DNA from: Streptomyces sp. B3I8
GTDB lineage: Bacteria > Actinomycetota > Actinomycetes > Streptomycetales > Streptomycetaceae
NCBI RefSeq assembly: GCF_030816915.1
Contig: NZ_JAUSYN010000002.1
Span: 5,841,501 to 5,905,500 of the forward strand
Length of the DNA stretch: 64,000 nucleotides
Reading direction: 5' to 3'
Shown here: piece after piece, positions 1 through 9,625 of the stretch
How positions within the stretch are numbered: position 1 is the first letter of the stretch
Layout of the letters: each line of letters opens with the position of its first letter
The notes under the pieces: generated by a model
The model's input: the letters and a program-made list of their open reading frames with translations, nothing else
Databases searched by the model: none
Told to the model about the DNA's origin: nothing
Translations under genes and position numbers: made by a program

Positions 1-458
1 CGTCGGGCCATGACGTCGAGGACGAGGTCGGCCAGTCGGACGGGTCCCTGCGGCGGCGTGGCGACGACCCGGCGGCGCAGATGGGCGCGGAGCCGAGCGA
101 GCAGCACGGTCAGGCTGAACGGCTTGACGAGGTAGTCGTCGGCCCCCGCGTCCAGCCCGGCGATGACGTCGATGTCGTCCGTGCGGGCTGTCAGGATGAC
201 GATCAGCAGGTCCGGATGCCGGGCGCGCACGGCGCGGGCGACGTCCAGACCGTCCATGTCGGGCAGTCCCAGGTCGAGCAGCAGCACGTCGTACGGGGTC
301 CGCGCGGCTTCGGTCAGCGCTGCGGAACCCGTCCGGCTCCAGGTCGGTGCGTAGCCGTTGCCGCGCAGGCCGGTCTCCAGGTGGCGGCCGATGGTCTCGT
401 CGTCCTCGACGACGAGGACGCGGTGACGGCTGGGGTCGGCGGTCGCGTGCGTACGCAT
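1..458 (-). CDS. Two-component response regulator, receiver domain (3' end outside window)
   Basis: The reading frame starts at ATG 456-458 and runs off the left edge, so only about 152 residues are visible. They form a CheY-like receiver: an acidic pair in VLVVEDDE near residue 20, the phospho-acceptor Asp in LLLDLGLPDMDG near residue 60, the switch region LTAR, and the invariant Lys in LVKPF near residue 110. The remaining part should hold an OmpR/PhoB winged helix, by analogy with the complete regulator at 14725. It lies just downstream of an FtsX-type permease gene on the same strand, and a histidine kinase lies at 5342 on the other strand. The set therefore looks like a signalling module controlling an envelope ABC transporter. 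The receiver assignment is firm. The pairing with that kinase is inferred. Confidence 0.93.
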   Translation of the reverse strand, partial: MRTHATADPSRHRVLVVEDDETIGRHLETGLRGNGYAPTWSRTGSAALTEAARTPYDVLLLDLGLPDMDGLDVARAVRARHPDLLIVILTARTDDIDVIAGLDAGADDYLVKPFSLTVLLARLRAHLRRRVVATPPQGPVRLADLVLDVMAR

Positions 459-510
459 GCTGGACAGCGTAGGAGCGGGCGACGCGCGCGGCCTGCCCGC
501 TCCCGTCCGC

Positions 511-3153
511 TCAGAGGTCACGCAGCTCCTCCACGGCGGGCCGGCCGGCGCTGCGGATGCCGTTCAGCGCGGCCGCCAGTACGGCGGCGACGGCCGCGCC
601 CGCGGTCAGGGCCAGGTAGCTCCCCGGCACCGACAGACTGGCCGGCGGCGGATCGAAGACACCCGTCAGGACCTTCACGAGCATCTCGGACAGGGCCCAG
701 CCGATGAGGGCGCCGCCCGCCAGGCCGCCGGCGGCCAGCAGCAGGGCCTCGGTGAGGACCATGCCGCGCAGTTGGCCGCTCTTCGCGCCGAGGACGGTGG
801 CCACGGCGAAGGTACGGCGGCGCTCGGCGAGGCCCAGGGCGAGGACGAGCCCTCCCGCCCCGGCGGCCAGCAGCACCGCGAAGGTCAGCTCGATCCGGGT
901 GAGTCCGGCCAGGTCGACCGAGGTCAGACTGGTGCCGACCGTGCCGCGGGTCTGCGTGAGGTCGGTGACCGTGGCGCCGGTGCCCAGTTGCCGGCGCAGA
1001 TGTGCGGCGATCTGCTGCTGGTGGCTGCCGCCCGTGTCGAGCAGGAAGGCGCCGACCGCGTCGCTGCCGGTCGCCTTCGCCACATAGGCGGCGTTGGCGA
1101 CGAAGAAGCTGTCCTTCGGCGCGGTCGGGAACTCCTTGACGATCCCCGCGTAGTGAAAGGGCACGGTGCGCAGGGCCTTCGTACGGGCGTCCTGGATCCG
1201 GAGGTTGACGGTGTCGCCCGGGGAGAGCTGGAAGTCGTGCACGGTCTCCACGCTGACCAGCAGGTTGTCGGGGCGCTGGGCGAGCCGGCGCATCAGCTGA
1301 CCTGCCGTGCCGCCCGAGAAGTAGGCGTCCTGGAGAGAGGTCGCGTTGGTGACGGTGGCGGGCTGGACGCCGTAGAGGTCCTGGAGGTCGGAGCCGACGT
1401 AGGCGTAGCGGTGCTGGAGGGGCTCGACGTGCCGGACGCCGGAGACGTTCAGCGTGTCGGCCGCGCTCGGCCGGACCTGCGCGCCGGGCGGTTCGGTGAC
1501 GGTGACGTCCGCGCCGTTGGTGAGGCGGGCGTCGACCTCGGACTGCTGCCGGTAGGTGGAGTTGAAGACGGCCGTGGAGATCGCGAACGACACGGCGAGG
1601 GCGAGCAGTACCACAGAGCGGGCCAGCGGCCGTCGGCGGCGGGACAGCACGGCTGCCGTGGTCGTGGCGAGGGTCGCGGTCAGCGGTCGGGCGAGGCGGG
1701 CCAGGGCCGGCCGGCCGTGGGCGAGGACCAGCAGGGTCAGTCGCCACAGCAGGAGGGCCGCGCCCAGCCACAGCAGGGCTGGCCCGAGGAACGCCCAGTA
1801 GGAGACGGACACGCTGGGCACGCCCTCCGGGGCGAGGACGAGGGCGTACTGGTTGCCGGAGGAGGCGCGGAAGACCAGCCAGGAGCCGATCAGCAGCGCG
1901 AAGTCCAGGCCGTACCGCAGCCACCAGGGCGAACGCGACCCGCGCGGCTCTCTCCTGGTGTCGGCGACGGTCACCGTGCGCAGATCCCGCAGGGCGGGCA
2001 CGAGCACGGCGGCGGCGGCAACGGCCACGCCGAGGACGAAAGCGACGGCGTACCAGAGGGCCCAGGTGCCCGCGCCCGCCCCGAAGGAGGCAGCGCCGAA
2101 GGCGAGGCGGCCGGTCAGAGCGGCGAGCCCGAGCCCCGCGAGGCCGCCGCCGGCGCCTACCAGTGCGGCCTCCAGGCCCGCGAGCGCGGTGATCTGGCGG
2201 GGACGTAGCCCGCGCAGCCGCAGCAGGCCCTGTTCCCGGCGGCGCCGTTCGCCGCCGGCCGAGGCGACCGCCACCGTCAGGGCGGCGGCCAGGACGGCGC
2301 CGGGGACGCCGAGGAAGAGGAAGAGGATCTGGGCGTAGAGGGCGTCCTGGCGGGCGGAGTCGAGGGCCGCGCCGAGGTTGTTGCCGACGAGCGCGGAGCC
2401 GGCCGACGTGGCCTCCAGGTGGTGTGCGGCGCCGGTGACCGAGGTGAAGGCGGCGGCCGGGTCGGCCGGCAGTTTCGCGTCGCGGGCCACGTGGATCTGG
2501 GTGGTGACGTCGGTGGCTCCCCGGGTGAGGGAGGCGAACCGGGCGGCGGGCAGGAGGACGACGTTGTCCGGGGGAGCGGTCGGCTGGGACTGCGTGGGCG
2601 CGCCGACCTTCTGGAACAGCGAGTCGGCCTGGGGCAGGTCGACCACGCCGTCCACCCGCACCTGCCGCAGCCCGGTGCCGGGCAGCCGCACGCCGATGGT
2701 GTCGCCGGGGGCGGCGTGCAGGTTGGAGGCGGTCTGCTGGGCGAGCAGAACGCCGTTGCCGGAGCCGGAGAGCGTGCGCAGTTCGTCGGGGAAGTGACTG
2801 CGGTAGTCGGCGGGCAGGCCGAGCGCGACGCCGGGGCCGGTCGTCTGGGTGCTGCCTCCCACGGTGGCGGTGAAGCCGGTGGTGCGGGCGAAGCCGACGG
2901 GCAGTGCGGCCCGGGTGCCGTCGGCGGCCTGCACCAGCGACCGCACGGCGTTCGGGTCGGCGCCCGGCTGTACCTCGACCTGCCAGTCCACGGCGACCGA
3001 GCGAACCGCGCGCTCGGTCATGGTCGCCTTGGACGCGGTGAGGAAGGAGCCGAGCGCGGCGACCAGGGCGACGGCGAGGGCGATCCCGGCGACGGCGGCC
3101 AGGAGCCGTCCGATGCGGTGGCGGGCCAGTCCGCCCGCCCAGGCGGTGATCAT
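511..3153 (-). CDS. FtsX-like ABC transporter permease
   Basis: An 880-residue membrane protein. It begins with a hydrophobic segment after residues RHRIGRLL and then has a large extracytoplasmic MacB-type domain. A central cluster of membrane helices (about residues 270-400) follows, and the same arrangement repeats with a second extracytoplasmic domain and three C-terminal helices. This duplicated layout is typical of actinobacterial FtsX/LolC permeases of the MacB family, which move lipids, peptides or antimicrobials or signal across the envelope rather than import solutes. The start overlaps the stop of the upstream ATPase by 4 bp, so the genes are translationally coupled. The substrate is unknown. 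Confidence 0.9.
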   Translation of the reverse strand: MITAWAGGLARHRIGRLLAAVAGIALAVALVAALGSFLTASKATMTERAVRSVAVDWQVEVQPGADPNAVRSLVQAADGTRAALPVGFARTTGFTATVGGSTQTTGPGVALGLPADYRSHFPDELRTLSGSGNGVLLAQQTASNLHAAPGDTIGVRLPGTGLRQVRVDGVVDLPQADSLFQKVGAPTQSQPTAPPDNVVLLPAARFASLTRGATDVTTQIHVARDAKLPADPAAAFTSVTGAAHHLEATSAGSALVGNNLGAALDSARQDALYAQILFLFLGVPGAVLAAALTVAVASAGGERRRREQGLLRLRGLRPRQITALAGLEAALVGAGGGLAGLGLAALTGRLAFGAASFGAGAGTWALWYAVAFVLGVAVAAAAVLVPALRDLRTVTVADTRREPRGSRSPWWLRYGLDFALLIGSWLVFRASSGNQYALVLAPEGVPSVSVSYWAFLGPALLWLGAALLLWRLTLLVLAHGRPALARLARPLTATLATTTAAVLSRRRRPLARSVVLLALAVSFAISTAVFNSTYRQQSEVDARLTNGADVTVTEPPGAQVRPSAADTLNVSGVRHVEPLQHRYAYVGSDLQDLYGVQPATVTNATSLQDAYFSGGTAGQLMRRLAQRPDNLLVSVETVHDFQLSPGDTVNLRIQDARTKALRTVPFHYAGIVKEFPTAPKDSFFVANAAYVAKATGSDAVGAFLLDTGGSHQQQIAAHLRRQLGTGATVTDLTQTRGTVGTSLTSVDLAGLTRIELTFAVLLAAGAGGLVLALGLAERRRTFAVATVLGAKSGQLRGMVLTEALLLAAGGLAGGALIGWALSEMLVKVLTGVFDPPPASLSVPGSYLALTAGAAVAAVLAAALNGIRSAGRPAVEELRDL

Positions 3154-3839
3154 GACAGGCTCCCTCGTGGATCCGGCGCTTCCGCTGCTTCGGGTGCGAG
3201 CAGCCGGCCGTCGCGCATGCCCCGCCGAAGGGTGAGCCGGGCGGCGACGGCGGGGTCGTGGGTGGTGACGACGAGGGCCGCGCCCGTCCGGTCGGCCGCC
3301 GCGAGCAGGGCGTCCAGGACGCGGGCGCCGGTGGCGTGGTCGAGGCGGCCGGTGGGCTCGTCCGCGAGGATCAGCCGCGGCGCCTGCGCCAGCACGCGGG
3401 CCACGGCCACCCGCTGGGCCTGGCCGCCGGAGATCTCGTCGGGCAGCCGGTCGGCCAGCCCGGCCGCCCCGACCACGTCGAGCGCCTCGCCGACCCGACG
3501 GCGGGTGTCCTCCTGCGGACGTCCCGCGAGGACGAGCGGCAGCGCGGTGTTCTCCGTGACGTCGAGGGCGGGAATGAGGCTGTCGGCCTGGAAGACCAGG
3601 CCGATGTCCCGCGGCCCGTGGAGTCCGGGCCGGGTGATCGTGCCGCTGGTGGGGCGTTCGAGCCCGGCCAGCAGATGGAGCAGGGACGACTTCCCCGACC
3701 CGGACGGTCCCACGATCGCCAGCCGGTCGCCGGAGCGGACGTCCAGATCGGCGCCGTGCACCGCCACCACGGCGGTGGGGCCCCGGCCGAAGGTGAGCGC
3801 GACGCCCCGGCAGGAGACGAGCAGGTCAGCGGAGGACAT
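3150..3839 (-). CDS. ABC transporter ATP-binding protein (MacB/LolD type)
   Basis: This 229-residue nucleotide-binding subunit has Walker A GPSGSGKSSL near residue 43, a Q-loop (VFQADSL), the ABC signature ISGGQAQRVAVAR, Walker B LILADEPTG and the switch His in VTTHDPAV. Length and motifs match the LolD/MacB branch that works with FtsX-like permeases. It overlaps the permease gene by 4 bp and its own start lies within the end of the preceding ATPase gene. The four genes from 5183 down to 511 therefore form one minus-strand operon. Confidence 0.93.
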   Translation of the reverse strand: MSSADLLVSCRGVALTFGRGPTAVVAVHGADLDVRSGDRLAIVGPSGSGKSSLLHLLAGLERPTSGTITRPGLHGPRDIGLVFQADSLIPALDVTENTALPLVLAGRPQEDTRRRVGEALDVVGAAGLADRLPDEISGGQAQRVAVARVLAQAPRLILADEPTGRLDHATGARVLDALLAAADRTGAALVVTTHDPAVAARLTLRRGMRDGRLLAPEAAEAPDPRGSLS

Positions 3840-4557
3840 GGCTGCTCTCCTTTGCCTGAGCGGTTCCCTCGCGTCCCTCGTGGGCCCGCCCGTCGTCCAG
3901 TGTGATCACTCGGTCGGCGCCCCGCACCGCTTCCGCGCTGTGCGTCACGATCAGCACCGCGCAACCGTCCGCCGCCCGGTCCCGAAGCATCCGCAGCACC
4001 AACTCCTCGGTCATGCCGTCGAGTTCGCCGGTCGGCTCGTCGGCCAGCAGGACGGCCGGGGAGTTGGCCAGCGCGACGGCTAGCCCGGCCCGGGCCAGCT
4101 CACCGCCGGACAGCTGCCGCGGCAGCGCGCCCGCCCGCCGCCCGAGCCCCACCTGCTCCAGCAGCGCCCCGGCCCGCACCGTGGGACGGCCGCGCACCGC
4201 ATGCTGGGCGAGGCGGATGTTGTCGCGCACGGTCAGATGCGGCAGCAGGTTGCGGGACTGCAGAAGCACCCCCACATGACGCGCGCGCAGCCGGGCGCGT
4301 TCGGTCTCGGGCCGGTGGCTGATGCGCACGCCCGCCACCCGGACCTCGCCGCCCGACGGCTCGTCGAGACCGGCCAGGCACGCCAGCAGGGTCGACTTGC
4401 CCGCCCCCGACGGGCCGACGACGGCGACCGTCTCCCCGCGCCGCACCCGCAGTGACACCCCGCGCAACGCGAGCGTCTCCTCCTCACCGGCCCGGTAGAA
4501 GCGATAGAGCTCCCGGGCGGCCAACACCACCTCGTCGTGGGACAGTTCGGCGGGCAT
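3826..4557 (-). CDS. ABC transporter ATP-binding protein (second NBD)
   Basis: About 243 residues, starting at ATG 4555-4557. A longer frame exists, but it would overlap the upstream lipoprotein gene, whose stop is at 4563. Walker A (GPSGAGKSTL), a Q-loop (LLQSRNLL), the signature LSGGELARAGLA, Walker B VLLADEPTG and the His switch VTHSAEAV are all present. Two different ATPases next to a single FtsX permease suggest a heterodimeric motor. The neighbouring lipoprotein may be its extracytoplasmic partner. Confidence 0.9.
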   Translation of the reverse strand: MPAELSHDEVVLAARELYRFYRAGEEETLALRGVSLRVRRGETVAVVGPSGAGKSTLLACLAGLDEPSGGEVRVAGVRISHRPETERARLRARHVGVLLQSRNLLPHLTVRDNIRLAQHAVRGRPTVRAGALLEQVGLGRRAGALPRQLSGGELARAGLAVALANSPAVLLADEPTGELDGMTEELVLRMLRDRAADGCAVLIVTHSAEAVRGADRVITLDDGRAHEGREGTAQAKESSHVLR

Positions 4558-4562
4558 CGCAC

Positions 4563-5183
4563 TCACCGCCACGCGAACGAGTCGCTGACGATCCGCCACG
4601 GATCGACGTTGTCGGCGTTGACCGGGCCGGACAGCGTCAGGTCCACCTCGTGGCCCTGCCGGTAGAAGGCGTACCGCTCGAACGCGTCCCGCACCACCTT
4701 GCCGGTGACCGGGTCCTTGGCCGAGTCGCCCTGGTAGGTGAGAAGGACGACCGGGCCCGCTTTACGGGTCACCTGCGACACCTTCGGCGATGCGAACTTC
4801 GACACCTTCCCGCGCAATTGCGGTACGACCGTGTTCTTGACGGAGGTGACGGTCGGGGCGATGGAGGCGTTGGCCGTGGCGATGGTGACGCTGTTCAGCT
4901 TGTCCGTGAAGACGGTCGTACCGCCCTTGTCGGTGCGGGCCCAGCCCTCCGGTACCTTCACCGTGAACCCGGTGAAGCCGCCGGTGGGACGGTAGGCCAC
5001 GAACACCTGGTTGTCGGGGATGTCCCCGGGCGGGTTCGACTCGGTGGGGGCCGGATTCGCCCGCACCGGGGCCGTCGAACCCGAGCCGGAATGCGCCCCG
5101 GACGACGATCCGGAGCACCCCGCGATCACCGCCGCGACCACCGTCACTGCCACGAGGCCGGCGGAAGTACGCTTGTACGACAT
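4563..5183 (-). CDS. Secreted lipoprotein of unknown function
   Basis: The chosen start, ATG 5181-5183, has a good ribosome site (GGGAGGGC) and gives a classic lipoprotein signal peptide: MSYKR, a hydrophobic stretch, and the lipobox VIAGC with Cys near residue 22. A Ser/Gly/Pro-rich linker follows, then a folded domain of about 160 residues (YRPTGGFTGFTVKVPEGW...) resembling uncharacterised actinobacterial PsbP/LpqN-type lipoproteins. It lies directly upstream of the two ABC ATPases on the same strand, which suggests a substrate-binding or accessory role on the outer face of the membrane. The family name is uncertain. Confidence 0.8.
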   Translation of the reverse strand: MSYKRTSAGLVAVTVVAAVIAGCSGSSSGAHSGSGSTAPVRANPAPTESNPPGDIPDNQVFVAYRPTGGFTGFTVKVPEGWARTDKGGTTVFTDKLNSVTIATANASIAPTVTSVKNTVVPQLRGKVSKFASPKVSQVTRKAGPVVLLTYQGDSAKDPVTGKVVRDAFERYAFYRQGHEVDLTLSGPVNADNVDPWRIVSDSFAWR

Positions 5184-5341
5184 GCCACTGCCCTCCCGAG
5201 GAACTGCCGGGAACTGCTCCCCGGTCATGTCACCGACGCTAGAGAGCCGTCGGTTAACGCCCCGCCCACCGACGGTTAGACGACGGCAAAAGCGCGTGGC
5301 GTACCGCCCAGGGACCGGTCGGGGGCCCGCAGGATGGGGGC

Positions 5342-6662
5342 ATGAGACAGCGCGTGGTGCGAGTCGCCCTCACCGCCGCCCTGGTCGCCGTCGTCCTCCT
5401 CGCCGTCCCGCTGGCCCTGGCGATCAGGTCGTCCCTGTACGCCGACCAGCGCGACACGCTGGAACGGGCGGCTCTGTCGGGTGCCGTGCGCGTCAGCCCG
5501 GACTACGTGACCGGCGACCCCGTGGAACTGTCCGCGCCCCCGGCCGGCGGACGCCTCGGCCTGTACGATCCCGCACTGCGCCTGCGGGCTGGCACCGGCC
5601 CCCGCACCGGCGACGCGGCCGTGCGACGGGCGCTGGCCGCGGAGGTGGTGCGCGGCCGGTCGAGCGGTGACCTGGTCGTGGTGGTGCCCGTTTCGCACGC
5701 CGAGCGGGTGATCGGCGTCGTACGGGCCTCCTCACCAGGGGCTGCTGTACGCAGCCGTGTCCTGATCGCCTGGGCGGTCCTCGCCGGGGTCTGCGCCCTC
5801 GCGCTGACGGTGGCGGTCCTCGTCGCCCGCAGGCAGGCGCGGGTGCTGGCCGCGCCGCTGGAGGACCTCTCCGGGCACTGCCGGGCCGTCACCGCCGGCG
5901 ACCTGAGCGCCCGGGCCGCGCCCAGCAGCGTCGCCGAGATCGACCAGGTCGCGCGGACCCACAACGAGATGCTGCACAGCCTGACCGAACTGTTGCGCCA
6001 CGAGCGCGACTTCACCGCCAACGCCTCTCACCAGCTACGCACCCCGCTCACCGGGCTGCAGCTCATCCTGGAGGCGGGGATCGCCCAGGACGACGACGCC
6101 CGGCTGCGGCCCGCCCTGGAGGCGGCTCTGGCCACCACGCGCCGCCTGCACCGCACGGTGGAGGAGGTGCTGCGCCTGTCCCGCTTCCACGGCCTGCCGC
6201 GTCGGCCCGCCCCGGACACGCCCGTGTCACAGCTGCTGCGCGAGGCCGAGCAGCGCTGGCACGGACTGTTCGCCCGCGACGGCAGACGCCTGGAGGCAGG
6301 GGCCCTTGAGACGGGGGGCGACGTTCGAGTCCTCGGTGCCCCCGTCACCGAGATCCTCGGCGTCCTGCTGGAGAACGCGCGCGTCCACGGGCGCGGCACC
6401 GTGCGCCTGACGGCCCGCGACCTCGGGGAAGCCGTCGCCTTCGATGTGACCGACGAGGGCGCGGTGGACGGCGAGGCGTCCCGGCTGTTCGACCGCGGCC
6501 GCACCGGCGCGGGGGGAGGGCTCCGGCATCGGCCTGTCCCTCGCCCACGATCTGGCCGTGTCCCTGGGCGGCAGACTCTCCCTGAGCGGCCGCCATCCAA
6601 CCGCCTTCACCCTGCTCATCCCCGTACGCCGCGAGGAGCCCGGCTCCGAGGGCGCCGGCTGA
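5342..6662 (+). CDS. Sensor histidine kinase with apparent 1-base frameshift near the 3' end
   Basis: The N-terminus has two membrane helices (about residues 5-28 and 140-162) around a short sensor domain, then a HAMP linker, the phospho-acceptor box ASHQLRTPL (His near residue 230) and an ATPase domain with the N-box LLENARVHG. The uninterrupted frame loses sense after GRTGAGG and runs to 6748 in unrelated sequence. One base over, the expected G2 box GSGIGLSLAHDLAV and a normal C-terminus appear, ending at TGA 6660-6662. The break falls in a run of six G at about 6511-6516, so one extra G explains it. Either the kinase lost its ATP lid or this is a homopolymer error. The divergent lipoprotein/ABC operon and the regulator at 1-458 are its probable partners. 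Confidence 0.85.
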
Positions 6663-6669
6663 GGAGGGT

Positions 6670-7716
6670 TCAGGTGCCTGCTGCGGTGGGAGCCGGGCGC
6701 CGCCGGGTGACGATGCGGTTCGCGGCGGTCTTCTGCAGCAGCCCGTAGGCGAGGACCGGCAGCAGCAGGTGCGGTTTGTCGGGCAGGGACGCGGTGATCA
6801 GTACCGCGCTCGCGCTGCTGTTGTTCATGCCGCAGGCGAGCGTCAGCGACGAGGCGGTAGCCGCCTCCAGCCGCAGGAGGCGGGCGGCGACCCGGCCGAG
6901 GACGAAGGAGAGCAGGCAGACCAGGGCGGCCACGGCCAGAGCGGCGGTGAACAGCAGCGGGCGCGGCCGGGTGAGGACGGATCCGAGGGCGCCGCTGGCG
7001 TTGACGTAGGTCAGGACCAGCGATCCGGCCATGGCCGACGGCGTCACCGTCGTGACCAGGCGGCCCAGCCATCGCGTGGGCAGGACGAGTGCGCCCAGCA
7101 GGCCCGCAGCGCAGGGAAGGACCACGGCGGTGAGGGCGAATCCGCCCTGGGCCAGCCGGCCGGTGTCGGCGAGGGTGTGCGCGTAGCCGCCGCTGAGCAG
7201 CGGCGACAGCGTCGCCAGCAGCACGGGCGTGCTCAGCGGGCTGAGGAGGGTGGAGGCCAGGACGAGGCCCACCATCGTCGGCTGATCTCCCTCGCCCTTG
7301 TCGGTCCACACGGTCGCCCCGGCGGCGACCGGCATCGCCACGACGAGGATCATCGCGGTGAGCAGTCCGCTGCCGCCGTCGGTGTCCGGGGTGCGCCGCA
7401 GGAGGAAGGCGACGAACGGCACGACCGCCAGGGGGATCGCCAGGTGCAGCACGAGGCCGGCGAGCAGGGCCTTCGGATGCCGCAGCAGGGCACCCAGCGC
7501 GCGGACGGGGACCTGGAGCCCGGCCGAGAACAGCACCAGGGACAGCAGGAGCGGTGCGGTGTGCAGCGTCAGGTGCGACGGGGGCGGCAGGGGGTGGGGG
7601 CGGCGCAGCCACAGGCCGGGTCCGGGCAGGAACAGGGCGAGGGCATAGGACAGGACGACGGCGCGGCCGAGCCGGTGCCGCAGCCAGGACGCGGCGCGGG
7701 TGTGCATGCACCCCAT
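6670..7716 (-). CDS. Bile acid:sodium symporter (BASS) family transporter
   Basis: A protein of about 348 residues with nine or ten membrane helices. Family features include LFSAGLQVPV early and the conserved crossover region LACGMNNSSASAVLITASL near the C-terminus. BASS proteins are secondary transporters of organic acids, but the substrate cannot be read from sequence. A start three codons later (MHTRAASW) is better placed behind a GGGG motif. The gene converges on the histidine kinase with only a few bases between them, so there is no room for a conventional terminator. Confidence 0.85.
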   Translation of the reverse strand: MGCMHTRAASWLRHRLGRAVVLSYALALFLPGPGLWLRRPHPLPPPSHLTLHTAPLLLSLVLFSAGLQVPVRALGALLRHPKALLAGLVLHLAIPLAVVPFVAFLLRRTPDTDGGSGLLTAMILVVAMPVAAGATVWTDKGEGDQPTMVGLVLASTLLSPLSTPVLLATLSPLLSGGYAHTLADTGRLAQGGFALTAVVLPCAAGLLGALVLPTRWLGRLVTTVTPSAMAGSLVLTYVNASGALGSVLTRPRPLLFTAALAVAALVCLLSFVLGRVAARLLRLEAATASSLTLACGMNNSSASAVLITASLPDKPHLLLPVLAYGLLQKTAANRIVTRRRPAPTAAGT

Positions 7717-7890
7717 CGTGATCAGGCGGACCCGGCGGGGCCGGGATCGCCGCGCGCAGTCAGGATGCGTTCAGGTAACCGCTGGCAGCGTCCTGCCCAT
7801 GACCTACGAACTCTCCGAGACTCCCTAGGCCGAACCCGGCGCGAGTGCCTCCGCTCGCTCCTGCCGCCCTCCGCGTTGAATCAACGAGAA

Positions 7891-8275
7891 GGCCGGCCTG
7901 GGCCCGACCGGAGTGTTCGTGTTCATGAGCGCGCCGCTCGCGGTCGCCTCGTCGTCCAGTTCCGCACCACGGCGTACCGAGCGGGCGTGCACCGGCGGCG
8001 ATCTGGTCTCCGAGCGCATGGACCTCGGCTACTGACTCGCGGCGGTCCTGTTCGCGCTGGCCATCGCCGCCTTGGCGATCGCGCACTTCGCACTGGGCCT
8101 GGACGCGGTGTGGACCTCTGGATCGCCTACATCCTCACCCGCCCGCTCGGCGTCTCGATGGGCGACTTCCTGTCCGACAGCTCGGGCCTGGCTACGCCGA
8201 CGGGGCAGCGCTGGTGACCGGCGTCCTGGTGGTGCTGGTGGCCCTGATGCGCGTGCCCGTCGCGCGCCCGCTTCC
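7891..8275 (+). pseudogene. Decayed COG4705 (DUF347) membrane protein
   Basis: Pieces of a COG4705 protein, the family of the intact gene at 16676, can be read in order but in different frames: GVFVFMSAPLAVA, then VVQFRTTAYRAGV, then GGDLVSERMDLGY followed by a TGA stop, then LAAVLFALAIAALAIAHFAL and, after another shift, LWIAYILTRPLGVSMGDF. The last piece is the hallmark ILTRPLG motif of the family. At least one internal deletion, two frameshifts and a stop codon show that it is dead. Confidence 0.8.
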
Positions 8276-8634
8276 CCACCTGACTGCTGCAGCGTGTCGA
8301 GAGAAGATGCGTCTGCCGGAGTCTCCAGTGAAGAGGAGAGTGCTCCCAGGAGGTGGTCCGACATCCAAGAAGCCATGTCCGGCCTGCCGGGCACGTGACA
8401 GCCTCGAGAGAAGTCCATGAAGCCTGCCCGCACCACGTCCGCCACGCCCGAGCCGTCGAACCCACCTGCCCGGGAGCTCTCAGCGTGGCGGTTCGTGGCG
8501 GTGTTCGGGGGCGTCAGTCTGCTGATGGACTTCGTCTACGAGGGCGCTCGTTCCGTCACCGGCCCGCTGCTCGCTCACCTGGGCGCCTCCGCGGCCGTGG
8601 TCGGCGTGGTCACGGGGGCGGGTGAGGCCGCCGC

Positions 8635-8640
8635 GCTAGG
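8635..8640. repeat. 6-bp target-site duplication GCTAGG (second copy 9709-9714)
   Basis: GCTAGG lies immediately before the left end (8635-8640) and immediately after the right end (9709-9714) of the IS481-type element. It fits the NCTAGN target preference known for IS481 elements. The left copy also supplies the TAG stop of the transposase. Confidence 0.9.
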
Positions 8641-9625
8641 TGTATTGCCCTGAGAGGTTGGGGACGCGGCTGGCGGGTGGTTGGCCTTTCAGCGCGGTGT
8701 GTCCGCGGTGGTGATTGTAGGTGTGCAGCCAGCCGGGGAAGGCGCCGCGTCGTTCCTGTTCGCTTCGGTAGGGGCGGGCGTAGGCCCATTCATCGAGCAG
8801 GGTGCGGTTGAAGCGTTCGACCTTGCCGTTGGTCTGCGGCCGGTAGGGCCGGGTGCGCTTGTGGGCGATCCCTGTTGCCGCCATCAGGTCCCGCCAGTCG
8901 CGTGAGCGGTAGCAGGAGCCGTTGTCGGTCAGCACCCGCTCCACGGTGATCCCGGCCTGGGCGAAGAAAGTGTGAGCCCGCTGCCAGAAGCCGGTGGCGG
9001 TCTCCTTCTTCTCGTCCGAGTGGATCTCGCTGTAGGCCAGGCGGGAGTGGTCGTCGACGGCGGTGGGCAGGTAGCTGTAGCCGGCATTCTTGCGGTTCTT
9101 GCGTCCCGCCTGCCGGCCCAAGGCCCTGTGTCCGCCGCCGTCGGGGATGTTGCCGAGCTTCTTGATGTCGACATGGACCAGTTCGCCGGGGCGGTCGCGT
9201 TCGTAGCGGCGTATGACGCGGCCCGTTGCCCGGTCCAGGTGCGTGAGCCGGGCCAGGCGGTAGCGGGTCAGCACCCGGTGCACGGTGGAGGGCACGAGCC
9301 GCAGCAGGTGTGCGATGCGGGCCGGTCCCCAGCGGCGCAGGATGCGGACCTTGATGATCCGCCGTTCGGTGCGGGTCGGGATGCGGCGAGGGCTGGTGTG
9401 CGGCCGGGAGGACAGATCGCTCATCCCGGCCTCGCCCTGGGTGCGGTAGCGGTCGGCCCAGCGCTGGGCCGTGGTCGGTGAGACCTGGAAGCGTTCGGCG
9501 GCCCGGCGAAGAGTCCAGCCGTCCTCGACGACACAGCGAGCCAGGCGCAGGCGGCCGGTCTCGGTCAGGGGTGCATTACGGTGGGGCACGAGGGCCTTTC
9601 TGTTGGTGTAGACGTCGCAATCCAC
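8636..9625 (-). CDS. IS481-family transposase
   Basis: A 329-residue DDE transposase. An N-terminal helix-turn-helix (TLRRAAERFQVSPTTAQRWA, about residues 37-56) precedes a second HTH and an integrase core. The first catalytic Asp is in HVDIKKLG, the second in VLTDNGSCY, and the Glu is in NGKVERFNRTLLDEW. The stop codon TAG at 8636-8638 is not part of the element: it comes from the duplicated target GCTAGG. This is a known trick of IS481 relatives that insert at CTAG sites. The gene looks intact and potentially active. Confidence 0.93.
   Translation of the reverse strand: MDCDVYTNRKALVPHRNAPLTETGRLRLARCVVEDGWTLRRAAERFQVSPTTAQRWADRYRTQGEAGMSDLSSRPHTSPRRIPTRTERRIIKVRILRRWGPARIAHLLRLVPSTVHRVLTRYRLARLTHLDRATGRVIRRYERDRPGELVHVDIKKLGNIPDGGGHRALGRQAGRKNRKNAGYSYLPTAVDDHSRLAYSEIHSDEKKETATGFWQRAHTFFAQAGITVERVLTDNGSCYRSRDWRDLMAATGIAHKRTRPYRPQTNGKVERFNRTLLDEWAYARPYRSEQERRGAFPGWLHTYNHHRGHTALKGQPPASRVPNLSGQYT

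Noticed and set aside
457..4083. Long plus-strand open frames (457-2208, 2419-4083)
   Set aside because: They lie opposite the FtsX and ABC genes, are rich in Gly, Arg and Gln with no domain, and are shadows of high-GC codon use.
8026..8040. TGA in the COG4705 relic as selenocysteine
   Set aside because: The fragment also has frameshifts and a deletion. No SECIS-like structure was seen and the family has no Cys at this position.
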